DNA of 6,643 nt, taken from assembly GCA_029821515.1 (NCBI GenBank), contig JALGTD010000202.1, forward strand, positions 1 to 6,643. Reading direction: 5' to 3'. Positions 1 to 6,173 of this stretch are shown here, in pieces. The notes beneath the pieces are model-generated. The model saw only the letters and a program-made list of their open reading frames with translations. It was not told where the DNA came from and did not search any database. This DNA is from Candidatus Zipacnadia bacterium. Lineage in GTDB: Bacteria > Armatimonadota > Zipacnadia > Zipacnadales > Zipacnadaceae. Position 1 is the stretch's first letter. Every line of letters starts with the position of its first letter. A program made the translations under genes and the position numbers.

Positions 1-953
1 CGAGCAGCCAGCACAGCATCAGCGATCAGATTGTTAGTGATTGTGCCGGCTGTGGTCTCCATCGCCTGCAGGATCGGCACGCCACTGCCCAACAGGGTAG
101 CGAGGGTCCGCGAGAATCGCGCAATGGCGACCTTATGGGTTAAGCTCCCAAAGACAGGCACCTTTAGGGCGAGCATATCCCAGATCCGCTTACCGGTCTT
201 AGTTGCTTTGACGCGATTGACCACTATAACCAGCCCGACGATGATAATAATAGCCATCCACCACTTATGGATGATGAAGTCACTGGCACGCATAAGCATA
301 AGAGTAGGCAGCGGGAAGGCATCCTCTTCTAGCCCCAGGTCTTTAAACAGTTTAATGAACTGCGGCAGGATGTAGGTGGTCAACATCAGGACAATGCCGG
401 TGGCGAAGAATAATACCACTACCGGGTATGTCATCGCTGACTTGATTTTACGGCGCAGCTCCATATCCTTCTCAATAAAGAGCGCCAGGCGGCTTAGCGT
501 CTCGTCGAGGACACCGCCGACCTCACCGGCTCGCACCAGACCGATAGCCAACTGCGAGAAGATATTGGGGTATTTACCCATGGCCTGACTAAGGCTGGCG
601 CCGCCTTCTATCTCGCTCTCAATGTCCCGAATGATCGTCTTAAGCCGGTAGCTGGAAGTTTGCTGTTCGAGAACATCAAGGCAACGGATCAGGGAGACAC
701 CGGCGTTAATCATGGTGGCGAATTGGCGATAGAAGATGGAGAGGTCCTTGAGTTTGACGCGCCCCTGGAAGATAACGAACCCTCCCGCTCCTTTTTTCTT
801 AGCGCGAGTGGCAGTCTTCTTCTCGCTAACTGTACTTACAAACAGGCCCTTGCCGCGGAGCTGTTCGAGAAGAGTGTCTTTACTGGCGGCCTCCGCCGTT
901 TCTTCAATCTGTTGGCCGGTTTTGTCCCGTGCGACGTATGTAAAAGTTGGCAT
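1..953 (-). CDS. pilC: PilC, type IV pilus inner-membrane platform protein (C-terminus cut by window edge)
   Basis: This is the polytopic inner-membrane platform of the type IV pilus, on which the PilB and PilT motors act. The 317 visible codons match the GspF/PilC family. A short cytoplasmic N-terminal segment contains TYVARDKTG. The first T2SSF domain covers about residues 70-195, with FYRQFATMINAGVSL near 74-88 and RAGEVGGVLDETLSRLA at 141-157. A hydrophobic segment lies at about 175-198 and a second at about 231-247. The second T2SSF domain begins near 273 with KVAIARFSRTLATLLGSGVP. Family members are usually about 400 residues, so roughly 80 are missing beyond position 1. The ATG at 953 is preceded by an in-frame TAG at 960-962 and a strong Shine-Dalgarno at 962-968, so the start is secure. 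PilC is preferred over GspF because pilT, a type IV pilus-specific gene, lies directly upstream. I see no internal stop or frameshift. Confidence 0.93.
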   Translation of the reverse strand, partial: MPTFTYVARDKTGQQIEETAEAASKDTLLEQLRGKGLFVSTVSEKKTATRAKKKGAGGFVIFQGRVKLKDLSIFYRQFATMINAGVSLIRCLDVLEQQTSSYRLKTIIRDIESEIEGGASLSQAMGKYPNIFSQLAIGLVRAGEVGGVLDETLSRLALFIEKDMELRRKIKSAMTYPVVVLFFATGIVLMLTTYILPQFIKLFKDLGLEEDAFPLPTLMLMRASDFIIHKWWMAIIIIVGLVIVVNRVKATKTGKRIWDMLALKVPVFGSLTHKVAIARFSRTLATLLGSGVPILQAMETTAGTITNNLIADAVLAA

Positions 954-961
954 ACTCGTCT

Positions 962-968
962 ACCTCCC
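962..968 (-). promoter_or_regulatory. Ribosome binding site of pilC
   Basis: On the minus strand the sequence GGGAGGT lies 8 nt before the ATG at 953. It closely matches the anti-Shine-Dalgarno complement. Together with the in-frame TAG at 960-962, it excludes any longer pilC reading frame. Confidence 0.8.
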
Positions 969-1025
969 TGCCTCCCCAATCTACAACAACTGATAGTGAT
1001 ATTGCAGCACACAGTTTATATTGTT

Positions 1026-1054
1026 GTTATACCCAAACAGCGGACGATTATCAC
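1026..1054 (-). promoter_or_regulatory. Possible weak internal promoter before pilC
   Basis: In the 126-bp gap between pilT and pilC, the minus strand reads GTGATA (1054-1049), a 17-bp spacer, then TATAAC (1031-1026). These match the sigma70 hexamers at 4 of 6 and 5 of 6 positions. A start near 1019 would give a leader of about 65 nt for pilC. The gap is longer than the 41 bp between pilB and pilT and is AT-rich here, which fits an internal promoter. Matches of this quality also arise by chance. Confidence 0.25.
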
Positions 1055-1079
1055 CTGCACCGACTGTCGCCTGGAGACG

Positions 1080-2207
1080 CTACCTGCCCACACCCGCCAG
1101 CATTTTCTCCAGTTCGGCGGGATTGTGCGCCCGATTCATTGCCACCTCAAGTGTGATCATGCCTCGTTGTTGCAGATCACGCAGGGCCTGGTCCATGGTC
1201 TGCATACCCTGCTCTGCGCTGGTTTGGATAATTGAGTGCATCTGGAAGGCTTTGTTCTCACGGATTAGGTTACGGATCGCCGCGCTTGCGATCATTACTT
1301 CAATGGCGGCTACGCGTCCGGGCTGGCCAGCTCGGGGCAGCAACTGCTGAGACAGAATAGCTAATAGGTTATTGGACAACATCACGCGGATCTGCTCCTG
1401 CTGCGAGGGCGGAAAGACGTCAATAGCACGATCAACCGACTCGGCTGCGTTGTTGGTGTGCAGGGTCGCCAGCACTAAGTGGCCGGTTTCCGCTGCAGTG
1501 ATAGCAAGCTGGATCGTTTCTAAGTCGCGCATCTCACCGACTAGCAACACATCGGGGTCTTCGCGTAGTGCCGAGCGCAGAGCATTGGCGAAACTGAGGG
1601 TATCTTCGCCTACTTCTCGCTGGTTGATGACCGATTTTTTGTGCGAATGCAGATACTCAATGGGATCCTCGATAGTGATTATATGCTCGCCACGCTCTTC
1701 ATTGATCTGGCCGATAATTGCGGCCTGCGTGGTGGATTTACCGCTACCGGTCGGACCGGTAGTCAGAAACAGGCCGCGACGCTTGTGGGCCAGTTCCTCA
1801 ACCACCGGCGGCAGGCCCAATTCCTGGATTGTCGGTATGCGCGTAGGGATCAGACGCAAAGCGCCGGCAACATTGCCTCGCTCGCGATAGATGTTGACAC
1901 GGAAGCGCGCGATCCTGCGCATAGCGTACGAACAATCCAACTCCAGCTCAGTCTCAAACCGTTGAATCTGATCATCGGAGAGGATATCATAGAGTATCCG
2001 CTGGACTATTGGAGCGGTCAGCGGTTCGTAGCGGGCCATCCTAAGCTCGCCGTCAATTCTTAGCACTGGCGGGAGGCCTACGGCCAGGTGCAAGTCAGAG
2101 GCATCGTTTTCGACAACAATCTCCAGCAGCTCGTCAAGATGTATGTCCTCAACTGGCTTGCGCTTGGGCTTGCGAGTAGCAGCAGGGGCCTGTGTTTGTT
2201 CTGCCAT
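1080..2207 (-). CDS. pilT: PilT, type IV pilus retraction ATPase
   Basis: PilT is a hexameric cytoplasmic ATPase that drives pilus disassembly, and so twitching motility and DNA or surface responses. All family signatures are present: an N-terminal PAS-like region (ASDLHLAVGLPPVLRIDGEL, about 36-55), Walker A GPTGSGKST at 151-159, Asp box TIEDPIEY at 178-185, Walker B VLLVGEMRD at 220-228 with catalytic Glu225, and His box GHLVLATLHTNNA at 242-254. The PilT-specific AIRNLIRE motif is at 310-317. This motif and the lack of a CxxC pair separate it from PilB. At 375 residues it is slightly longer than typical PilT (about 345-370), because of a Lys/Arg/Pro-rich tail over roughly the first 18 residues. 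The ATG is preceded by an in-frame TAG at 2220-2222 and a strong ribosome binding site. It starts 41 bp after the pilB stop, so it is probably co-transcribed from the pilB promoter. Confidence 0.97.
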   Translation of the reverse strand: MAEQTQAPAATRKPKRKPVEDIHLDELLEIVVENDASDLHLAVGLPPVLRIDGELRMARYEPLTAPIVQRILYDILSDDQIQRFETELELDCSYAMRRIARFRVNIYRERGNVAGALRLIPTRIPTIQELGLPPVVEELAHKRRGLFLTTGPTGSGKSTTQAAIIGQINEERGEHIITIEDPIEYLHSHKKSVINQREVGEDTLSFANALRSALREDPDVLLVGEMRDLETIQLAITAAETGHLVLATLHTNNAAESVDRAIDVFPPSQQEQIRVMLSNNLLAILSQQLLPRAGQPGRVAAIEVMIASAAIRNLIRENKAFQMHSIIQTSAEQGMQTMDQALRDLQQRGMITLEVAMNRAHNPAELEKMLAGVGR

Positions 2208-2214
2208 TAAGTAG

Positions 2215-2221
2215 ACCTCCT
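2215..2221 (-). promoter_or_regulatory. Ribosome binding site of pilT
   Basis: The minus strand reads AGGAGGT, a perfect Shine-Dalgarno core, 7 nt before the ATG at 2207. It overlaps the in-frame TAG at 2220-2222, which rules out an upstream start for pilT. Confidence 0.85.
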
Positions 2222-2248
2222 ATTGATATTGTGGGGGCTTGGGAAGAA

Positions 2249-3499
2249 CTAAGCGTAAGCTCCAGCAGTGGAGACAACACGCGTGACTTCCTCAACCGTG
2301 GTGATTCCATTTAAGACCTTGGTCACGCCATCGTCCCGCAACGTTGTCATCCCGGAGGCGATTGCTGCTTCGCGAATCTGGCCGGCCGACGCCCGGCGCA
2401 CGATAAGTTCGGCGATTTCCTCGTTCATTTCCATCAATTCGAATAGACCTATGCGGCCGCGGTAGCCGGTGCCGCGACACGCGTCACAGCCGGTGCCATG
2501 GTATAAAACGGTGTCCGCATGTTCCGGAGCATCGGGGTCAATGCCCAGTCCCAGTAGCATGTCCCGTCGAGGTTCATAAGGTTCTTTACAATGAGGACAT
2601 ATCTGGCGCGCCAGGCGCTGGGAAATTGAAGCAATTACAGAGGAAGAAATCAAGAACGGCTCCACCCCCATATCCACCAGTCGAGTAACCGTCGAAGGAG
2701 CATCATTGGTGTGCAGGGTGCTGAGCACCAAGTGACCAGTCAGCGCCGCCTGGATAGCGATTTCTGAGGTTTCCAGGTCACGGATCTCGCCCACCAGAAT
2801 AATGTCGGGATCCTGGCGCAGGAAGTACTTCAAAGCAATTGCGAAGGTCAGACCGGCTTTACGGTTCACGTGGACCTGGCTCAGACCATCAAGCTGATAC
2901 TCCACTGGGTCTTCGATGGTAATGATATTTACTTCCACCGAGTTCAGATTGGTCATAATATTGTACTGGGTGGTCGTCTTACCGCTGCCGGTTGGGCCGG
3001 TGGACAGTATCATGCCGTTGGGCTGTTGAATAAGGTGGTGGACTCTGGTGAGCATCTCGTGACTAAAGCCGAGCTCTTCCAGACCAATCTGGATAGATTG
3101 CTTATCCAATATTCTCATCACGCACTTCTCCCCGATTGTCGTCGGGATGATTGACACGCGCAAATCATAATCCCGCTGAGCGTGACGGACGTGGATGCGC
3201 CCATCCTGAGGCACACGCCGCTCGGCGATATTCATATCAGACATAATCTTGAATCGGGAGATCAACGGAGAGTGAACATATTTGGGCAACGGCATCATGT
3301 CATGGAGTATGCCGTCTATGCGATAGCGAATCCTCACCTTGTTCTGGTAAGGCTCAATGTGGATGTCACTGGCCCGCTCTTGAATGGCCCGCTGGATCAG
3401 TACCTTCGCGATCTTAATAATGGGAGCTTCGTCGGCAATATCCGCGATGCGATCGGTTTCAATACGCTCCTCCCCCAGTCCCGCTTCCTCAGCCTGCAC
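2249..3499 (-). CDS. pilB: PilB ATPase domain: downstream part of a frameshifted pilB
   Basis: This frame carries the catalytic part of the pilus extension ATPase, the hexameric motor that adds pilin subunits. Counting from the GTG at 3499, it has the N2-like region ASDIHIEPYQNKVRIRYRID at 43-62, Walker A GPTGSGKTT at 168-176 and Asp box TIEDPVEY at 194-201. Walker B DIILVGEIRD follows at 232-241 with catalytic Glu238, then His box GHLVLSTLHTNDA at 255-267. A zinc-binding tetracysteine C301-x2-C304 and C338-x2-C341 is typical of PilB/GspE and absent from PilT. The frame stays open upstream to 3541, where a TGA (3542-3544) closes it. The GTG is therefore only a nominal start, with at best a weak CAGG six bases before it. 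The missing N-terminal domain is encoded just upstream in another frame. Joining the two gives about 594 residues, near the usual PilB length. All active-site residues are intact. Confidence 0.92.
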   Translation of the reverse strand: MQAEEAGLGEERIETDRIADIADEAPIIKIAKVLIQRAIQERASDIHIEPYQNKVRIRYRIDGILHDMMPLPKYVHSPLISRFKIMSDMNIAERRVPQDGRIHVRHAQRDYDLRVSIIPTTIGEKCVMRILDKQSIQIGLEELGFSHEMLTRVHHLIQQPNGMILSTGPTGSGKTTTQYNIMTNLNSVEVNIITIEDPVEYQLDGLSQVHVNRKAGLTFAIALKYFLRQDPDIILVGEIRDLETSEIAIQAALTGHLVLSTLHTNDAPSTVTRLVDMGVEPFLISSSVIASISQRLARQICPHCKEPYEPRRDMLLGLGIDPDAPEHADTVLYHGTGCDACRGTGYRGRIGLFELMEMNEEIAELIVRRASAGQIREAAIASGMTTLRDDGVTKVLNGITTVEEVTRVVSTAGAYA

Positions 3500-4032
3500 A
3501 GGATGCCTGAATCGCGCACTGATTGGGTAAGGCTGTCCATATCAACACCGGCCATGGTCTCGACCCCTCTGCCTGCTGCTGTGGCTGCCGGTGTGCTCTC
3601 GAACGCTTTCACGATAGCATTATCAATTGCTGCGGGATCGGCCAGTAGCGGTTCAATATCAGTCTGCAGGTAACGCTTAAGGTCGTCGCCGGCAATAACA
3701 TCATCCGGGTCGGCCATAGCCACCCGGATCGTTCCTTCGCCCCGTCCGATGGGAATAGCGCGGTATCTCTCCGCTAGATCCCGGGGAAGTAATACCGCTA
3801 CTGCGGTATCAAAGTCGCGGCTGGCCAGATCATAGAACTCAAGCCCCATCGCCTCAGCCGCCGTCTCGTAGAGGGCTCGCCGCTCGACCAGGCCCAGGTC
3901 CGCCAGGACATCACGCAGCGTCTGAGTGGTTTCCTCCTGCACGTGCTGAGCTTCCTGGAGTTGTTCCTGGGTCAGTACACCATTTTCAATCAGCAGATCA
4001 CCAAGTGACGTAGCCCGACTGGCGCGTCGCAT
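3397..4032 (-). CDS. pilB: PilB N-terminal (MshEN/T2SSE_N) domain: upstream part of a frameshifted pilB
   Basis: The first 178 or so residues are the regulatory N-terminal domain of PilB, a MshEN fold. A helical repeat lies at about 10-60 (LGDLLIENGVLTQEQLQEA then LRDVLADLGLVERRALYETA). The segment AIPIGRGEGTIRVAMADPDD follows at about 92-111, and an Ala/Gly-rich linker occupies about 144-163. MshEN domains can bind cyclic di-GMP, but the first motif has Ser9 where Arg is usual, so binding is uncertain. Beyond about residue 178 (position 3500) the frame runs out of homology into a basic tail of about 33 residues ending at 3397. That tail overlaps the true ATPase frame by 103 bp and is almost certainly not native. 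The start is ATG 4032, directly preceded by an in-frame TAG (4033-4035) and a good ribosome binding site. The gene follows a consensus sigma70 promoter. Confidence 0.88.
   Translation of the reverse strand: MRRASRATSLGDLLIENGVLTQEQLQEAQHVQEETTQTLRDVLADLGLVERRALYETAAEAMGLEFYDLASRDFDTAVAVLLPRDLAERYRAIPIGRGEGTIRVAMADPDDVIAGDDLKRYLQTDIEPLLADPAAIDNAIVKAFESTPAATAAGRGVETMAGVDMDSLTQSVRDSGILCRLRKRDWGRSVLKPIASRILPTKLPLLRSRRY
3499..3541 (-). other. Frameshift interval within pilB
   Basis: Upstream of this interval only the frame of ATG 4032 gives PilB-like protein; downstream only the frame of GTG 3499 does. Both frames are open here, because the ATPase frame is closed by a TGA at 3542-3544. The change corresponds to one missing base (or two extra), most simply around 3500. 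There ...VRDSGIL in one frame runs naturally into VQAEEAGLGEERIETDR in the other. I see no X XXY YYZ slippery heptamer, so programmed frameshifting is not suggested. A sequencing or assembly error or a genuine mutation are the main explanations. Confidence 0.8.
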
Positions 4033-4038
4033 CTATGA

Positions 4039-4045
4039 CCACCTC
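4039..4045 (-). promoter_or_regulatory. Ribosome binding site of pilB
   Basis: The minus strand reads GAGGTGG six bases before the ATG at 4032. An in-frame TAG sits immediately before that ATG, so no longer pilB start is possible. Confidence 0.7.
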
Positions 4046-4085
4046 AGCTCAAATAGACCAGCATTATTGCCGCACGTTGGTTACC

Positions 4086-4107
4086 TATTATGGATAATAA
4101 CTATTAT
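4086..4107 (-). repeat. Three alternating AT half-sites overlapping the pilB promoter (candidate operator)
   Basis: On the plus strand TATTAT (4086-4091), ATAATA (4094-4099) and TATTAT (4102-4107) alternate in orientation. They are separated by GG and AC, giving an 8-bp period. Each neighbouring pair is a perfect inverted repeat. The right-most half-site coincides with the -10 box of the pilB promoter, and the rest covers the expected transcription start. This position would suit a repressor, or could simply reflect an easily melted start region. No specific regulator is recognised. Confidence 0.45.
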
Positions 4108-4131
4108 ACGCCCGGCGCTCAAGTATGTCAA
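4103..4131 (-). promoter_or_regulatory. Consensus sigma70 promoter of the pilB-pilT-pilC cluster
   Basis: The minus strand contains TTGACA (4131-4126), exactly 17 bp, then TATAAT (4108-4103). Both hexamers and the spacer are perfect consensus. Transcription should start near 4095-4098, giving a leader of about 63-66 nt before pilB. It lies in the 173-bp gap after the GH15 gene and is the obvious driver of the pilus genes. It indicates housekeeping-sigma control rather than the sigma54 control known for some pilin genes. Confidence 0.88.
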
Positions 4132-4133
4132 CC

Positions 4134-4152
4134 CAGGTGCCACAAGTACCTG
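4134..4152. repeat. Imperfect inverted repeat abutting the pilB -35 box
   Basis: CAGGTGC (4134-4140), a CACAA loop, then GTACCTG (4146-4152): 7-bp arms with one mismatch. It begins two bases upstream of the -35 hexamer, a typical activator position. It has no T-tract on either strand, so it is not a convincing terminator for the GH15 gene. Short repeats like this can be chance. Confidence 0.3.
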
Positions 4153-4205
4153 TGCTGGAGCAAGGCTAACCATTGGCTCAGAACATGGTGGTAGGCTGAC
4201 GTCTA

Positions 4206-6140
4206 TTAATTCAGTTCGTCCAGCGTCAGTACGCACTCTATGAGCAGTCCTGACGCCCAGCTATGCGGGGCAGCCCAGTAGAGAGTGTCAGGTTGTATGC
4301 CAATCAACTCGGGCAAAAGGCCGGTGGGTGTAGCATGATCCAGGGCGAAGTTGATGTACTCTATCGCTTGTTGTTTGTATCCCTCGGATTTGTTGCTACT
4401 CCTGTTTGTATAGGCCTGGGCCAGGCGCAGGCAGACCCAGGCCGCCCATAGCGTATTGACGCAGCCGATAGCCCCTCCCAAGTACCCATCGCCTTCATAA
4501 CGGCGGATGCCTTCTCCATTGTCTAATTCAGTAGTAAGACGTGTTTGGATGATTGCCAGATTTGATTCAATCATCGCGCAGTGCTCGGGGTTGTCAACCC
4601 GAAGCAGACCAAAAGGCTCCGCCAAACCCAGGGTAGACGAGTCCACGGTGGGATCCTCCCCGCCCGATTCGTCCCGGCCGCGAGGGAAGTAACCGTCGTG
4701 GTAGGCGTTAATGGTCGCCTCACGCACTTGATCCGCTGCTGTGGCCCAGTGGTCTGCTTGCTGGTGCTCATCTCTCGCTTCGGCGCACCTGGCAGCAGTT
4801 CGTAGTGCTCGGTAGATCGCGGCGTTGGTATAAACAAAACTACCGCAGTAGGTCTCCCACAGATCGCAGGCCGAATGGTGCCAGCCATCATCGCCTATGC
4901 TGTCTGCCAGGGCCTCCGCTCCCTGCTGCACAGCCTCCCAGCAGTCCTGAGTTTCTGTTGGCTGCCTTTCTTCGGGCACCGTGAGCAGGTAGGTTGCTAA
5001 CAGATGCACTGCTGAAGCGCTCTGGTCGAGCTGATGAAAATCCTCGCGTAGCGACCACGATGCGGCGGTCGTGCCGTCAGTCCAGTAACGTTGTGCCCAG
5101 CGCCCCGAAGGAAGTTGAGTTCGAGCCAACCATTGGGCCTGGCCCTCCAGGTAGTCGCTGAATCCGGCCCGGTGCAGAGCCAGGGCCGCCGCGGCTGCAT
5201 CGCGCGGCCAGCAATAGCCGTAGCCGCCACAGCGCAGGTAGTGGGGGTCAAATTCCGGCGCAGCTATGAAGCAATTCTCGTGACTGTCATACAGCAGACT
5301 CATAGCCAGCAGCGCGCGCTGATAGGCCTCTTCCAGCTTATCACTGACCGAGACAGTGCATCGCTGGGCCAGCCAACGGCGATTTTGCTGCACTGTGGCC
5401 TCTCGCAGCCCGGGCACACCGCGCTCGCGCAGCTTCCGGAACTGCTCTGAGCTGCGCTCGAAGCTTTGGGCTGCCGATATGAGGATCTGAATTTCGCGCG
5501 TCTGGCCCGGCTCCAGTTGCAGATGATAGCCCACCGCGAAGTCTACCTGGCCGATGTCCTCGGGCTGGCCGTTGAGGTGACCGTCGTACATATCGTGCTT
5601 GGCGCTGCCCGGAGACTGCTGGTCAATGGACTTACCGCAGCGCCATATATCGGGCCGCGTTCCCCCCACCGTCAGCACTATGTCACGAAAATACTGGATG
5701 ATGTAGCCTTCGTCCGGGACGTAGCGGACAGCTTGCTTGAGGGAAGCCTCACCGAGATTTAAGTCAAAGTAATGAAGAAAGGTGCCCTGGAAGGTGCCAT
5801 CACCAATATTGGTAACGTTTATCATACGCACCAGGGCATCAATATCGGGCGGGCAAAAATCCTGGAAAGTCAGTTGCAGCGGCGGCGTAGCCAGTTCCAG
5901 TTCGGTGACTAAAACATTGGTCTGAGGCAAATAGTGTTGCTGGCGAGCGAATTGCTGCTCGAATGTCCAGATAAACAAGCCGTGGCCAGGCTCACCGACA
6001 TAGAGCGCGGGCAGGCATTCATGTATGTTCTGGGCAAAATCAATGCGCGGATAGAAGAAGGTCATTATCTCCCCAGCGCTGCCCAGTGTTGCCAATACCC
6101 GCCCGTTACCGACTGCTGCCGTTGGCAAGTATATGCCCAT
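4206..6140 (-). CDS. Glycoside hydrolase family 15 protein (glucoamylase-like)
   Basis: GH15 enzymes release glucose from the non-reducing ends of alpha-glucans by an inverting mechanism; some act on trehalose or glucodextran. An N-terminal beta-sandwich-like region covers about residues 1-255, starting YLPTAAVGNGRVLATLG and FFYPRID. The (alpha/alpha)6 catalytic domain follows to 644. Landmarks are CWPRD at 310-314 (Arg313 and Asp314 match the glucose-binding Arg-Asp pair of fungal glucoamylase), DLWETYCGSFVYTNAA at 426-441 with Glu429 as likely general acid, and LLPELIG at 608-614 with Glu611 as likely general base. There is no signal peptide or membrane segment, so it should be cytoplasmic, pointing to storage glucan or imported maltodextrin breakdown. 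The length is normal for bacterial and archaeal members. The ATG at 6140 is the only usual start after an in-frame TAG at 6174-6176, but its ribosome binding site is poorly placed. Family call is sure; exact substrate is not. Confidence 0.9.
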   Translation of the reverse strand: MGIYLPTAAVGNGRVLATLGSAGEIMTFFYPRIDFAQNIHECLPALYVGEPGHGLFIWTFEQQFARQQHYLPQTNVLVTELELATPPLQLTFQDFCPPDIDALVRMINVTNIGDGTFQGTFLHYFDLNLGEASLKQAVRYVPDEGYIIQYFRDIVLTVGGTRPDIWRCGKSIDQQSPGSAKHDMYDGHLNGQPEDIGQVDFAVGYHLQLEPGQTREIQILISAAQSFERSSEQFRKLRERGVPGLREATVQQNRRWLAQRCTVSVSDKLEEAYQRALLAMSLLYDSHENCFIAAPEFDPHYLRCGGYGYCWPRDAAAAALALHRAGFSDYLEGQAQWLARTQLPSGRWAQRYWTDGTTAASWSLREDFHQLDQSASAVHLLATYLLTVPEERQPTETQDCWEAVQQGAEALADSIGDDGWHHSACDLWETYCGSFVYTNAAIYRALRTAARCAEARDEHQQADHWATAADQVREATINAYHDGYFPRGRDESGGEDPTVDSSTLGLAEPFGLLRVDNPEHCAMIESNLAIIQTRLTTELDNGEGIRRYEGDGYLGGAIGCVNTLWAAWVCLRLAQAYTNRSSNKSEGYKQQAIEYINFALDHATPTGLLPELIGIQPDTLYWAAPHSWASGLLIECVLTLDELN

Positions 6141-6173
6141 TGCTATCCAGCGTATCTCTCCCTGTGGTCTACG

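Noticed and set aside
31..1350. Several plus-strand reading frames (for example 660-1235, 191 codons) opposite pilC and the end of pilT
   Set aside because: They run antisense through well-supported conserved genes, cross the pilC-pilT gap without respecting it, show no recognisable family, and have low-complexity basic or Ser-rich products typical of antisense frames.
1372..2063. Overlapping plus-strand frames of 172 and 140 codons opposite pilT
   Set aside because: The opposite strand encodes every PilT motif without interruption; the antisense products have no family features.
3397..3544. Programmed -1 ribosomal frameshift in pilB
   Set aside because: No slippery X XXY YYZ heptamer and no evident downstream stem were found in the overlap, and PilB is not known to use recoding.
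2870..3673. Plus-strand frames opposite pilB, including one across the frameshift
   Set aside because: They are mirror frames of the conserved PilB coding sequence and do not explain the split.
4033..4100. Riboswitch or structured leader before pilB
   Set aside because: The predicted leader is only about 65 nt and shows just a short AT-only hairpin; it matches no riboswitch class I know.
4132..4205. Intrinsic terminator after the GH15 gene
   Set aside because: The only hairpin-like repeat (4134-4152) has a mismatch on the relevant strand and is followed by GGG and the -35 box, not a T-tract.
4571..4891. 106-codon minus-strand frame inside the GH15 gene
   Set aside because: It lies in another frame of an intact GH15 domain, with a Thr/Arg/Pro-rich product and no ribosome site.
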